From assembly GCF_002025705.1 (NCBI RefSeq), contig NZ_CP018846.1, forward strand, positions 2,719,501 to 2,783,500: a stretch of DNA of 64,000 nt. Direction: 5' to 3'. Below, in pieces: positions 51,371 to 60,843 of this stretch (position 1 is its first letter; the number at the start of each line of letters is the position of its first letter). This DNA comes from Pseudomonas putida (GTDB lineage Bacteria; Pseudomonadota; Gammaproteobacteria; Pseudomonadales; Pseudomonadaceae). Made by a program: the position numbers and the translations under genes. The notes beneath the pieces are model-generated. The model searched no databases and was not told the origin of the DNA. It was given only the letters and a program-made list of their open reading frames with translations.

Positions 51371-53095
51371 TCAGCGGGCGTAGATCTGCTTGCCCGCGAA
51401 CCAGGTCTGTTCCACCTGGGTGTCACGCAGTACTTGCGCAGCCACGGTCAGCACATCGCGATCGAGGACGATCATGTCGGCCTGCTTGCCGACCTTGAGC
51501 GAACCCACCTGCTGGTCCAGGCGCATGGCTTTGGCGGAATTGAGGGTGTAGGCCTGGAACATCTGCTCTCGGTCAATGGCTTCGCCCGCGTTGAGCACCC
51601 CCTTCGGCCCTTTGCGAGTGACCGCCTGGTAAATGGCTTTCCACGGCTCCGGCGTGGTGATCGGCCAGTCGCTGGCGCCGGATAGGGTCGCGCCATGCTT
51701 GAGCAACGAGCGCGCCGGGAAGGTATGCATGAAGGCCATGGCGTCGACATAGGGCTTCACCAGCTCCATGTTCGATTCGTCGGCGGCTGCCCAGTACAGC
51801 TGCATCGCCGCAATCACGTTCAACGCCTTGAAGCGTGGGTAGTCCTGCGGGCTGACCATTTGCAGGTGAGTGATCGAGTGCGGGATGCCACTGTCACGAT
51901 CCCGACGGGCCTGGGCAATGCCATTGAGTGCTTCACGTACCGCGCGGTTGCCGATGGCATGCACGTGCACCAGCCAGCCACGCGCATCTGCCGCGCTGAC
52001 CAGTTCGCCAAAGGTTGCCGGGTCCAGCAGCAGTTCCCCGCGCATGCCCGAGTTCGTGTAAGGCTCGAGCATTGCTGCAGTTTGCGCCGGGGCTTCGGCG
52101 ACACCGTCAGCAAAGACCTTGATGCCCGGCAACGTGAGGTTGTGCACGCCAAGGAATTGCTGGCGCACCTTGTCCAGCTCGTCCAGGTCGGATGGGCGCG
52201 CCCTGGAGTTGGCCATCAGCAGCGCGGCCACGTGGACAGTAAGCTCCCCTCGCTCGGAAAGGTCCTTGTAGACCGGTAGCAACCCGAGCGAATCGTTCCT
52301 CACGTCAGCCCCAGGCAGCTCGTTGGCCAGCGGATCCATCCAGCCGGTGATGCCCAGTTGCTTGTAGTAATTCACCGCCAGGCGCCCAGCTGTCATCAGT
52401 ACTTCATGGCTCAGGGGTGGCAACAGATCGGTGGCCGGATAATAGCTGGCATCGGCGAGGAAGCCGTTGGGAGTGCCATCGGCGTGCTGGCCGATCGTGT
52501 TGCGCGCGTCAGCCGGCAACGCGGCAATGGTCCTGGCATCGATCCCGGCGCGCTTGAGCATGGCCTGGTTGGCCCAGCCGGTATGCATGTCGTTGGCGGC
52601 GAAGAGGATCGGCTGTTCGGCCCATTCGCCATGGTTGAAGCGGCGCTCAAGCGCGGCGATGTCATCCCAGTAGGTGCCTGGCACACCACCGACAGCAAGA
52701 AACTCACCGCGGCGGGCTTTGCCGTTGTCGCGCCACTCGCGCAGGCGCTGCTCCAGCTCATCGAGCGGGATCTGCTCACCTGCGAGGTTGGCCAACTCCA
52801 ACTGCAGGCCACCCTTGATGGCATGGGAATGGGAATCGAGCATGCCCGGCATCAACACCTTGCCACCCAGGTCGATGACCCGGGTGGCGGCGGTCTTGAG
52901 TTGCAGCACGTCCTGGTCGGATCCCACTGCAACAAGCTTCTCGCCTTCGATCGCGACAGCTTGCTGCAAAGGCTGGCCCGGCTCGGCGGTATAGACCTTG
53001 GCGTTGTGCAGGATCACATCCACTGCGGCCAAGCCTGGCAGGGAGGTGCAGGCGAGTGTTGCGGTGATTGCCATCCTCAATAGCTGCTTGTTCAT
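51371..53095 (-). CDS. YtcJ-like exported amidohydrolase
   Basis: A 574-residue amidohydrolase of the YtcJ/LAF3 group. A signal peptide (residues 1-22, ending LAA) precedes VDVILHNAKVYTAEPG. MLDSHSHAIKGGLQ holds the first metal-binding His pair, GIKVFADGVAEAPAQTAA the Lys region, LVHVHAIGNRAV and ITHLQMVSP later His ligands, and SGASDWPITTPEPW the catalytic Asp. Such proteins hydrolyse amide or carbamate substrates in the periplasm. ATG 53095 has an A-rich leader (53107-53114) and the longer frame is not supported. Substrate unknown. Confidence 0.88.
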   Translation of the reverse strand: MNKQLLRMAITATLACTSLPGLAAVDVILHNAKVYTAEPGQPLQQAVAIEGEKLVAVGSDQDVLQLKTAATRVIDLGGKVLMPGMLDSHSHAIKGGLQLELANLAGEQIPLDELEQRLREWRDNGKARRGEFLAVGGVPGTYWDDIAALERRFNHGEWAEQPILFAANDMHTGWANQAMLKRAGIDARTIAALPADARNTIGQHADGTPNGFLADASYYPATDLLPPLSHEVLMTAGRLAVNYYKQLGITGWMDPLANELPGADVRNDSLGLLPVYKDLSERGELTVHVAALLMANSRARPSDLDELDKVRQQFLGVHNLTLPGIKVFADGVAEAPAQTAAMLEPYTNSGMRGELLLDPATFGELVSAADARGWLVHVHAIGNRAVREALNGIAQARRDRDSGIPHSITHLQMVSPQDYPRFKALNVIAAMQLYWAAADESNMELVKPYVDAMAFMHTFPARSLLKHGATLSGASDWPITTPEPWKAIYQAVTRKGPKGVLNAGEAIDREQMFQAYTLNSAKAMRLDQQVGSLKVGKQADMIVLDRDVLTVAAQVLRDTQVEQTWFAGKQIYAR

Positions 53096-53106
53096 TCGGT
53101 GCCTCG

Positions 53107-53114
53107 TTCTTGTT
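53107..53114 (-). promoter_or_regulatory. A-rich Hfq/Crc-type motif before the YtcJ-like gene
   Basis: AACAAGAA fits AAnAAnAA and lies 11 bases upstream of the start codon, together with GAGG at the ribosome site (AACAAGAACGAGG). Confidence 0.5.
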
Positions 53115-53219
53115 TTGATCGAGGCGCAGCCTAGCCAAGCCGGCAGGTCGGTTAAATGCGAAGGAAGGCACAACTTTCTTTGCAAAAAGGAAAGAATCCT
53201 CAAACCAGGGCCAGGCAGT

Positions 53220-53843
53220 TCAAGGACGCAGAAGCTGAAGCACCCGCTGGATCTCGGCAACCACCTGGCGGGTCGCTTCGGCGATCGTGCCTTCATTGCG
53301 GCACAGCACCCAGCCGTGCTCCGCAACCGCCCGCTCGAACGCTTCGGTACAGGCGATCTGTTCATCCAGCTTGTACATCACCGTACTGCCCAGCCCGCGT
53401 GTGCGTGCCGCCGCCCTCGCCCACGACGTATCGGGTGATGTGACAACCCCGACATGCAGGTCCGGCACTTGCACATTCCGCTCGCGGTTCATCTGCAGAA
53501 TCTCGGCAAACGGGACCGTGCGGCGGAACGCGGCATCGGAGGGGTACCAGCGATCGATCAGGATGATGCTGTCGGCAGGTTGCCTGGGCAGCACGTTCCG
53601 GGAAATCCACGCACGGCTATCGGCCAGGCGCGCACAGACCTTCAACTCCAGATCCCGACAGGGGTTTCTCACCAGCTGGTTGACCAGCGCCATGGTTTCC
53701 CCCCTGAAGGGGTCGCTCTTCTTCTCGCAAAGCCGGATCACTTTCCGACTGTCTGCCCTCAGAGCTTGGGTAACGGCCTCCAGCAGCGTGGTCTTGCCTG
53801 TGCCCTTCGGGCCATCTAGCGCAACAAATAGCGGACGATTCAT
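53220..53843 (-). CDS. Thymidylate-kinase-like P-loop protein
   Basis: A 207-residue P-loop kinase. FVALDGPKGTGKTTLLEAV holds the Walker A loop (GPKGTGKTT) and IILIDRWYPSDAAFR is the Asp-Arg motif as in thymidylate kinase. DTSWARAAARTRG resembles the Lid region with its Arg residues. The protein differs much from housekeeping Tmk, which is usually encoded near holB, so this is probably a specialised nucleoside/nucleotide kinase or a related phosphotransferase. It stands alone between the YtcJ-type gene and an SDR. The ATG at 53843 was chosen over 53894 because it starts immediately at the fold. Confidence 0.8.
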   Translation of the reverse strand: MNRPLFVALDGPKGTGKTTLLEAVTQALRADSRKVIRLCEKKSDPFRGETMALVNQLVRNPCRDLELKVCARLADSRAWISRNVLPRQPADSIILIDRWYPSDAAFRRTVPFAEILQMNRERNVQVPDLHVGVVTSPDTSWARAAARTRGLGSTVMYKLDEQIACTEAFERAVAEHGWVLCRNEGTIAEATRQVVAEIQRVLQLLRP

Positions 53844-53928
53844 TTTCAATACTGCTTGGCAGCTGCTCTGGATGGCTAAACGAACATGATGCACCTAAAG
53901 ACGGCCACGGTCTCGCTTTCAGCTTAAA

Positions 53929-53976
53929 GGCGGGTTACAGGCAGGAGTACATTTGTACTCTTGCCTGTAACCCGCC
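53929..53976 (-). terminator. Long hairpin after the SDR gene
   Basis: 23-base arms with one mismatch (GGCGGGTTACAGGC on the outer part, GAGTACA at the apex) and a two-base loop lie 11 bases beyond the SDR stop. A short T-run (TTTAAG) follows on the minus strand, consistent with a terminator. The apex GAGTACA/TGTACTC recurs at 62160-62189. Confidence 0.65.
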
Positions 53977-53986
53977 TTCGTGATGC

Positions 53987-54739
53987 TCAGATCTGCGCCT
54001 GGCCACCGTCCACGAACAGCTCGGCACCGTTGACGAAGCTGGCATCGTCGCTGGCGAGGAATACTGCCGCGTTGGCGATCTCCACCGGCTCCCCTACCCG
54101 CCCCAGCGGCACCTGAGCTGCCAGGTAATCCAGCAGGCCCTGCTGTTGCGCGGCATCCGGCCCGGCGAGGTCGACCAGCCCGGGGGTACGGGTGGCGCCC
54201 GGGCTGAGGGTATTGACCCTGACTGCGCGATCCTTCAAGTCCAGAATCCAGCTACGAGCGAAGGCGCGCACGGCAGCCTTGGACGCCGAATAAACGCTGA
54301 ATGCCGCCGTGCCCGAGCTACCGGCCGTGGAGCCGGTGAGAATGACCGAGGCGTTGCGCGCCAGCAGCGGCAGCGCCTTTTGCACGGTGAACAGCACGCC
54401 TTTGACGTTACGGTCGAAGGTATCGTCGTAATGGGCCTCGGTAATCTCGCCCAGTGGCAGCATGGAGCCGCCGCCAGCGTTGGCAAACAGCACATCCAGG
54501 CGCCCCTTTTCCTGGGCGATGCGGGCGTAGAGCGCATCCAGTTGCTCCAGCCGGGTGGAGTCGACCGCAACGCCGGTGGCATTGCCCACCAGCGCTACCG
54601 CCTTGTCCAGCTCCGCCTGGCGGCGCCCGGTGATGTAGACATGGGCACCCTCCTCTGCAAACCGTTTTGCCGTGGCCAGGCCGATACCGGTGGTGCCGCC
54701 GGTGACCAGTGCGATCTTGCCTTGCAGTTTGTTGCTCAT
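53987..54739 (-). CDS. Short-chain dehydrogenase/reductase
   Basis: A 250-residue classical [12 protein letters not shown] (near 14) is the coenzyme-binding loop, FANAGGGS follows, and [19 protein letters not shown] supplies Tyr and Lys (YSASK). The C terminus ends [15 protein letters not shown]. It is divergent from the LysR gene at 54844 with a 104-base promoter region between, a common arrangement in which the LysR controls the SDR. It is probably a detoxifying or quinone/ketone reductase; its substrate is unknown. Confidence 0.92.
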   Translation of the reverse strand: MSNKLQGKIALVTGGTTGIGLATAKRFAEEGAHVYITGRRQAELDKAVALVGNATGVAVDSTRLEQLDALYARIAQEKGRLDVLFANAGGGSMLPLGEITEAHYDDTFDRNVKGVLFTVQKALPLLARNASVILTGSTAGSSGTAAFSVYSASKAAVRAFARSWILDLKDRAVRVNTLSPGATRTPGLVDLAGPDAAQQQGLLDYLAAQVPLGRVGEPVEIANAAVFLASDDASFVNGAELFVDGGQAQI

Positions 54740-54843
54740 GGTGTTTCTCCCGTTGAGGTGGTGAGTTGCTGTGGGGAGAAGCGTATCGACCGGCGCATCA
54801 TTTCAAAATAGAATCATTAGAAAGCCATCATTGCAGAAATGAA

Positions 54844-55767
54844 ATGCCAAGAATTCCGGATTTCGAAGGCCTGGCGATGTTCGCCAAAGTGGCCGAAGAA
54901 GGCTCTTACGCCGCCGCTTCACGGGCCATGGGCGTGTCGGTGCCCACGGTGTCGCGGGCGGTGGCGCGCCTTGAAGAGCGCCTGGGTGCACGCCTGTTCA
55001 ACCGCACCTCGCGCCAGCTCTCGCTGACAGAATTTGGCCAGCGCATGGTCGAGCAAGCCAGCGCCCTGTATCGCCAGGCCGAGGAAATGGAAAGCGAGGC
55101 CCAGGAGCTGTCGGTGCAGCCGCGCGGCCTGGTGCGCCTGGCAGTGCCGATGGCCTTCGGTTTGCGTTGGGTCGCGCCGCTGCTGCCCGAGCTGTTGGCG
55201 CAATACCCCGGGTTGGAACTCGACCTGCATCTGTCCGACTCGACCGTCGACCTGGTCGCCGATGGCTTTGATGCTGCCTTGCGCATCGCTGCCCTGCCCG
55301 ACTCCTCGCTGGTGGCGCGGCGTATCTGTTCGGTCAGCCAGTACCTGGTCGCCGCGCCGTCCTACCTTGCCCGCCACGGCCAGCCCATGCACCCGCGGGA
55401 GTTGGCTGGCCACGCCTGCATGAGTTACGCCTACCGCGCCCGCAGCCAGGTATGGCGCTTCAGCCACGGCGACGGCAGTGAGCACGACGTGACGCCCCGT
55501 GGGCCGCTGCGGGTGACCAACTCGGATGCCCTGATCGCGCCCTTGCTGGCGGGCATGGCGATTGCCGAACTGCCGGAATTCATCGCCGCCGAGTACCTGG
55601 CCGATGGCCGCCTTGTACGACTGCTACCGGAATGGCGGATGACTCAAGGTGGGTTGTACTTCGTGACCCCCTCCGCGCGCACACGGCCGCGCAAGGTCCA
55701 GGCGCTGGCTGACTTTTTCGTCGAACGGCTGTCGAACCCCGCATGGCAATTGCCAGTGTCAGGCTAG
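54844..55767 (+). CDS. LysR-type transcriptional regulator
   Basis: A 307-residue LysR regulator of the AaeR/DmlR group. HTH: FEGLAMFAKVAEEGSYAAASRAMGVSVPTVSRAVARLEERLGARLFNRTSRQLSLTEFGQ. The effector domain follows with LVADGFDAALRIA. It diverges from the SDR at 53987-54739, which it probably controls. ATG 54844 begins MPRIPDFEGL, while the upstream start at 54766 lies in the promoter region. Inducer unknown. Confidence 0.92.
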   Translation: MPRIPDFEGLAMFAKVAEEGSYAAASRAMGVSVPTVSRAVARLEERLGARLFNRTSRQLSLTEFGQRMVEQASALYRQAEEMESEAQELSVQPRGLVRLAVPMAFGLRWVAPLLPELLAQYPGLELDLHLSDSTVDLVADGFDAALRIAALPDSSLVARRICSVSQYLVAAPSYLARHGQPMHPRELAGHACMSYAYRARSQVWRFSHGDGSEHDVTPRGPLRVTNSDALIAPLLAGMAIAELPEFIAAEYLADGRLVRLLPEWRMTQGGLYFVTPSARTRPRKVQALADFFVERLSNPAWQLPVSG

Positions 55768-55848
55768 CGCCGTGGCTCGTCCCCGTTTCTGCCGGTTGAT
55801 GCTCTACTGTAAGTCAGGTATTTCTCTCCATTTTCAGGTGCGGGCCCA

Positions 55849-58389
55849 ATGACCTTCGACCCCCAGGTAAACCTGACCAACTGTGATCGCGAGCCGATCC
55901 AGGTTCCAGGCAGTATCCAACCCCACGGCTGCTTGCTGGCCTGCGATGCATCAGCGACTGTGGTGCTGCGCCATTCGCTTAATCTGCCACAGATGCTTGG
56001 CGTGGCAGGCACGATCAATGGCCAGAAGCTGAACGCCGTGCTGGGTGATGAAGTGGCTCACACCCTGCGCAACTCGCTGGCCCGCACCCGCGAAGGCTCG
56101 CGGCCGTCGCAGACGTTCAGCGTGCAGCTGCCTTCCGGCCATGCGTTCGATGTATCGGCCCATCTGTTCAAGGGCACCGCGATCATCGAGTTCGAGCCCG
56201 CCGGCGCCAGCATTGCCGAACCCATCGAGCTGGCCCGCACGTTGATCGCCCAGCTGCGCGAAGTCGACCAGACCCACAAACTGTTCCGCGACGCCGCCCG
56301 TTTCGTGCGTGCAGTGCTCGGATATGACCGCGTGATGATCTACCAGCTTGGGGCTGACGGCGCTGGCAAAGTCGTGGCCGAAGCCAAGCGAGGCGACCTG
56401 GAAAGCTTCCTTGGCCAGTACTTCCCGGCATCCGACATACCCCAGCAGGCGCGCGCCCTGTACTTGCGCAACCCGATCCGCATCATCTCGGACACCCAGT
56501 TCAAAACTGTCGCCATCGACCCGGTACTGGACCCGTCTGGCGAACCTCTGGACCTTTCCTACGCCCACTTGCGCAGCGTTTCGCCAATTCATTGCGAATA
56601 CCTCACCAACATGGGTGTAGGTGCTTCGATGTCGATCTCGGTCATCGTCAATGGCTCACTATGGGGGTTGATCGCGTGCCACCATTACGCACCGCGCACC
56701 CTGGCCATGGGGCAACGGGTGGCGGCGGAAATGTTCGGCGAGTTCTTCTCGCTGCACATCGAAACCCTGCGTACCCGGCAGAACCTCGAAGCGGCCGTCA
56801 ATGTCCACAAGGCGCTGGACTCGCTGCTGCGCGACGCCAACCATGCTCACGACATCGAAGCGTTCTTCCATTCGCGCCTGGGCGAATTCCAGTCGCTGAT
56901 CCCGTGCGACGGCATCGGCATGTCGATGCAGGGGCGCTGGGCGTCGACTGGCCTTACGCCGCCCAAGGCGGCCATTGCAGACTTGCTGGGGCTTGCGCAG
57001 GGGGTCACCGAAGGCAGGACCTGGGCGTCCAACCGGCTTTCCATGGCGCTCCCTGCGGCCCAAGACTATTACACGGAAGTCTCCGGCGTACTGATCATCC
57101 CCATGTCGCAGCAGCCAAGGGATTACCTCATGCTGTTCCGCAAGGAAGTGGTCGAGACGCTGGATTGGGCCGGCGACCCGAACAAGACCTACGAAAGTGG
57201 CGCGCTGGGCGACCGGTTGACTCCGCGCAAGAGCTTCGCGATCTGGAAAGAGACGGTGCACCAGCAGTCACTGCCCTGGAGCGAACTGGACCGGCAGTTC
57301 GGTGAAGCCATTCGCACGGCCATCGTCGAGGTGGCCTTGCACAACAGCGAACTGCTGGCCAACGAACGCTCGAAGGCTGAAGTGCGCCAGCGCATTCTCA
57401 ATGAAGAGCTCAATCACCGGGTCAAGAATATCCTTTCATTGATCGGCGCGCTGGTTGCCCACCCGACGTCCGAGAGCCAGACGCTCAAGGACTACGTGGC
57501 GACGCTCAAAGGCCGCATCCACGCGCTGTCCCTGGCCCACGACCAGGTCGTGCGCGGCGACGGCGGCGGGCGCCTGGCCACATTGCTCGAGGCTGAGCTG
57601 TCACCCTATCGCACGTCGGCCGAGGCCATCGAGCTGGCCGGGCCCAATGTGATCCTCGACGCACGCGCCTACTCGGTGATGGCTTTGGTGCTGCACGAAC
57701 TGGCGACCAACGCGGCCAAGTACGGCGCACTGTCGAGGGCTGGCGGCCGGCTCTGCATCAGCTGGGCGCTGGACGCGGGCAATGCCTGCGACATTACCTG
57801 GCGCGAGAGCGACGGGCCAACGGTTCGCCCGCCAAGCCGCAGTGGCTTCGGCACGGTGCTGATCGATCGCAGCATACCGTTCGACCTGGGCGGCACCAGC
57901 AGCGTCGAGTACCGGCCCGAGGGGCTTCAGGGCTTTTTCAGAATCCCGGCCAGGCACCTCTCGGTGGCCGCAGCGCCTGAAGCGCAACGCCCCGCCGCGT
58001 CAATGGCGCAACCGGGCAGTGTGCCTGCCGCGCGCGCGGATGCCTGTGTGCTGATTCTCGAGGACCAATTGGTCATTGCCGTGGGGCTGGAGCAGATACT
58101 CAATGACGCCCGGATCACTGATGTCATCACGGCTGGCTCCGAGCATGAAGCGATGAGGCTGCTGGGCAACCGGACACCTGATGCCGCGATACTGGACATC
58201 AACCTGGGCACCGGTACATCGATCTGCGTGGCCGATGAGCTGGTGCGCCGAGGCATTCCGTTCCTGTTTGCCACCGGCTATGGCGAGGGCGTCAGCATTC
58301 CGCAGCATCTGCAGCAGGTGGCGGTGATACGCAAGCCCTACGATGCCAATGCCATTCTGGCCAGCCTGCACAAACTGCTTGCGTCGTGA
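55849..58389 (+). CDS. bphP: Bacteriophytochrome with HWE-type kinase and C-terminal receiver
   Basis: An 846-residue red/far-red photoreceptor. Cys12 in the N-terminal extension is the expected biliverdin attachment site, followed by a PAS domain (with SIQPHG), a GAF domain bearing FPASDIPQQARALY (near residue 197) and a PHY domain (about 330-500). The kinase is of the HWE/HisKA_2 type: LNEELNHRVKNILSLIGALV has the phospho-His near 522, and LHELATNAAKYGALS is the N box. A receiver domain ends the chain (about 725-846), with DINLG carrying Asp near 783 and VIRKPYD the Lys. Output is therefore internal phosphotransfer and no HTH is present. No bphO heme oxygenase gene is adjacent. The downstream QEGLA gene is convergent with zero gap. 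Confidence 0.93.
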   Translation: MTFDPQVNLTNCDREPIQVPGSIQPHGCLLACDASATVVLRHSLNLPQMLGVAGTINGQKLNAVLGDEVAHTLRNSLARTREGSRPSQTFSVQLPSGHAFDVSAHLFKGTAIIEFEPAGASIAEPIELARTLIAQLREVDQTHKLFRDAARFVRAVLGYDRVMIYQLGADGAGKVVAEAKRGDLESFLGQYFPASDIPQQARALYLRNPIRIISDTQFKTVAIDPVLDPSGEPLDLSYAHLRSVSPIHCEYLTNMGVGASMSISVIVNGSLWGLIACHHYAPRTLAMGQRVAAEMFGEFFSLHIETLRTRQNLEAAVNVHKALDSLLRDANHAHDIEAFFHSRLGEFQSLIPCDGIGMSMQGRWASTGLTPPKAAIADLLGLAQGVTEGRTWASNRLSMALPAAQDYYTEVSGVLIIPMSQQPRDYLMLFRKEVVETLDWAGDPNKTYESGALGDRLTPRKSFAIWKETVHQQSLPWSELDRQFGEAIRTAIVEVALHNSELLANERSKAEVRQRILNEELNHRVKNILSLIGALVAHPTSESQTLKDYVATLKGRIHALSLAHDQVVRGDGGGRLATLLEAELSPYRTSAEAIELAGPNVILDARAYSVMALVLHELATNAAKYGALSRAGGRLCISWALDAGNACDITWRESDGPTVRPPSRSGFGTVLIDRSIPFDLGGTSSVEYRPEGLQGFFRIPARHLSVAAAPEAQRPAASMAQPGSVPAARADACVLILEDQLVIAVGLEQILNDARITDVITAGSEHEAMRLLGNRTPDAAILDINLGTGTSICVADELVRRGIPFLFATGYGEGVSIPQHLQQVAVIRKPYDANAILASLHKLLAS

Positions 58390-59667
58390 TCACTGGGCAC
58401 TGGCGTCCGCTTCGTGCTCGTCGGCAAAGGCCATGAACATCGGCAGGTTGAGTACATCCAGCCTGATCTGGGCAATGAAGGCCGAAAACGCCAGGTTGGC
58501 GGCGAGCCGGCGCATGTCGCAGGCCCAGGCCGGGATGAAGGTTGGCGCCTGGAGCCAGCCGGACTCGAACAGCGGCGCCAGGCGTACGGTATCGGCCAGG
58601 GTCAGGCGCCCGGCAAACAGATGGCCGACCAATTCCGGGCGGTTGTCACGGATCGCCACACGCAGCAAGGTATGCACCCCCAGCAAGCCGGTCAGGTAGG
58701 CGGCGTCCTTGGTAAATGCCGAGCCGCCACGCAAGTCGGCACCTCGGAAAATCCGCTGGGTCGAACGGAACGACTCTTGCGGCGACTGCCCGGCATTCAC
58801 AAACCCTTCAAACACCTCAATGAAATCGGCGCCATCCAGTGCTTGCTGGACTGCCAGTGCACGCAGGGCGACACGGCGCAGGCGGTTGATGTCCATGCTG
58901 CCGGTGAACAGCTCGGCCAACGTGGCGATGCCCTCCTGGGTCTGGGTGGTGCGCGGCGCGCCGAGGCCCAGGCACTTGAGGTTGGGCTGGCTGGCGCCGT
59001 TCTGTGCAGTGGCGACATGCACGAAGGCCTCGTGCTGCAACAATTGCTGCTTGTCCAGCTCGCTGAACAGCGCCCCGGCTCGCAGGCGAATGCGGCTGGT
59101 CCCGGCAATGGCCTTGGCGGCGAGGTTCGGATCCAGCACGATGCTGATCCGGCCCGCACCGAAGAAACGGTCGATTTCCGGCTGCATCCAGGCGGCGAAA
59201 TCTTCGGCCGGGATGTCGGCATCGCTGGGCGGGATCTGCTCGCTCCCCAGCAGCGCGTCGGTGGTTTTGAGGAAGAAATTGGCCGCATCGAGCATGGTCA
59301 GTTGCTGCCTGGGGTAGAGAAAGTCCGGGCGCCGGTACAGGGCCGAAGAATAGCGGGTGAACTCAGGGCTGCCGATGGCCCCCAGCATGCGTGCGGCAGT
59401 GGCGTAGCTGCGGGCAGTCGTCGCCAGGAAGCGCCCGGCCGGGTGCCCCTGATCGCATTGCCCGATAAAGGTCTGCAGGTCGGCAATGTCGGCGCTGTGT
59501 TCGCGAGGTTGCAACTGCACTTGAGGCAACTGCGCGTTGCCGGCGCGCCACTGGCTGAGGAATAGCTGCTCGATGCCATCCGGCCAGGCCAAGGCATCGA
59601 GCACGCGGATTCTGCGGGTCAGCCCAGGTAGCGCAGCATCGAGTTCGGACAGGTCGGTAGCACGCAT
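58390..59667 (-). CDS. QEGLA-motif protein (flavohemoglobin-expression-modulating type)
   Basis: A 425-residue protein of the DUF1704/TIGR02421 family, described as flavohemoglobin expression-modulating QEGLA motif proteins. TQEGIATLAELFTG near residue 235 is the QEGLA motif variant and QHEAFVHVATAQNG carries HExxxH, so a metal-dependent hydrolase-type active site is plausible. It is cytoplasmic and no signal or membrane segment is seen. The gene is convergent with the bacteriophytochrome gene, with no base between the stops. No biochemical function is proven for the family. Confidence 0.85.
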   Translation of the reverse strand: MRATDLSELDAALPGLTRRIRVLDALAWPDGIEQLFLSQWRAGNAQLPQVQLQPREHSADIADLQTFIGQCDQGHPAGRFLATTARSYATAARMLGAIGSPEFTRYSSALYRRPDFLYPRQQLTMLDAANFFLKTTDALLGSEQIPPSDADIPAEDFAAWMQPEIDRFFGAGRISIVLDPNLAAKAIAGTSRIRLRAGALFSELDKQQLLQHEAFVHVATAQNGASQPNLKCLGLGAPRTTQTQEGIATLAELFTGSMDINRLRRVALRALAVQQALDGADFIEVFEGFVNAGQSPQESFRSTQRIFRGADLRGGSAFTKDAAYLTGLLGVHTLLRVAIRDNRPELVGHLFAGRLTLADTVRLAPLFESGWLQAPTFIPAWACDMRRLAANLAFSAFIAQIRLDVLNLPMFMAFADEHEADASAQ

Positions 59668-59731
59668 GACGATATCCCTGGCAGATTGGGTTGCAATGCA
59701 ATCGCACGTTCGCGGTATTTGCCCGGCTCGA

Positions 59732-60712
59732 CTACGGCGCGTGCACCTTCAGCGCCAGCACGCCAGCCGTATTGATTTCACGCGTCGGGATGACCGTGCG
59801 GTCGGTACCAATCAGCACCGCAAACAGGTCCGTGGTGAATGCGCGATTGCCGAAGTACCAGGAATGGCTCGGGTACCCGACAATCCCGGCAGGCTGGTCA
59901 CGTGCATGGGTGGTGGAGCTTGGGCTGACAAGCTCATCGTAATACTCCGAGCAATCGACATTGATGGCCTTTGGCGGGGCATCGCCCGGCAAACCGACCC
60001 TGCCGACGCGTGGCGCTATGCCGACTCGCTTGACGTTGGACAAGTCCAGCGCCTGATCATGCCGGCTGGAATAGTTGGTCAAGCGCACACAGTGCCGATA
60101 GAGGGACTCGGAACTGCTGTTGCCGGCCGACATCGAGTCCGCTGAAACATCGCCCGCAGCAAACACCAGCTGGCTCACGTTCCAGGCAGCGTTGGGCATT
60201 CCGCTGTCATCGGCATCGTCGAACGCTTCGCGAATCACATAGGCACCGGTCGAATGCCCGAGCACGTGGACGTTGATCGTGCACGAAGGTGTCTGCTGGC
60301 CGGACAGGTAGGCGATGCCGTCGGAAACGAGCTTGAGCGCCGACACCTTGGCCCGATGGCGATCAGGCAGGTATGCCAGCGCTTTATCATCGCTGGGCCA
60401 GTCGAAAGACACCACTGCCCCTTTGAAGCCAAGGCTGGCAAGGCCATCCTTGATGCGCTGGTGGCGCTGCATGACCTCGATTTCACTGTTGTTGTAACCG
60501 TGCACGACAAACAGGATGTCACCACGCGCCTCACCCTCGCTATTGGCCCACACCGCATCGGCGCGCACCGCCTTGTACCAGGCAGCCGCCGATATGGCCT
60601 GGGCTGGGGTGAGCGGCTGGCCGGAGGGTACTTGCAAGAAACGGGTCGGGCCCACATCGGCTACGAACGCTCCGCCAGCCACCGCCCGAACTGACATCAC
60701 ATAATCGCTCAT
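59732..60712 (-). CDS. Alpha/beta hydrolase (DUF900-like)
   Basis: A 326-residue alpha/beta hydrolase. ILFVVHGYNNSEIEV is the oxyanion-side motif and VLGHSTGAYVIREA the nucleophile elbow (Ser in GHSTG). A His near SHSWYFG may complete the triad. The overall order fits the DUF900/DUF726-type hydrolases that are secreted or cytoplasmic effectors of unknown substrate in several bacteria. No signal peptide is visible, and it starts with ATG 60712. It is not linked to toxin genes here. Function unknown beyond hydrolase fold. Confidence 0.8.
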   Translation of the reverse strand: MSDYVMSVRAVAGGAFVADVGPTRFLQVPSGQPLTPAQAISAAAWYKAVRADAVWANSEGEARGDILFVVHGYNNSEIEVMQRHQRIKDGLASLGFKGAVVSFDWPSDDKALAYLPDRHRAKVSALKLVSDGIAYLSGQQTPSCTINVHVLGHSTGAYVIREAFDDADDSGMPNAAWNVSQLVFAAGDVSADSMSAGNSSSESLYRHCVRLTNYSSRHDQALDLSNVKRVGIAPRVGRVGLPGDAPPKAINVDCSEYYDELVSPSSTTHARDQPAGIVGYPSHSWYFGNRAFTTDLFAVLIGTDRTVIPTREINTAGVLALKVHAP

Positions 60713-60843
60713 GGTGATTCCCTCTGAGGCACAGGGAAATTAAAGCAGAGCGTTCAAACCTGCGTAGATATCCGCCAAGAGCTTGATGGCACAGTGCCAC
60801 TCATCGATAATCACGCACTTTTCATAACACGCAAGGATCCGCC

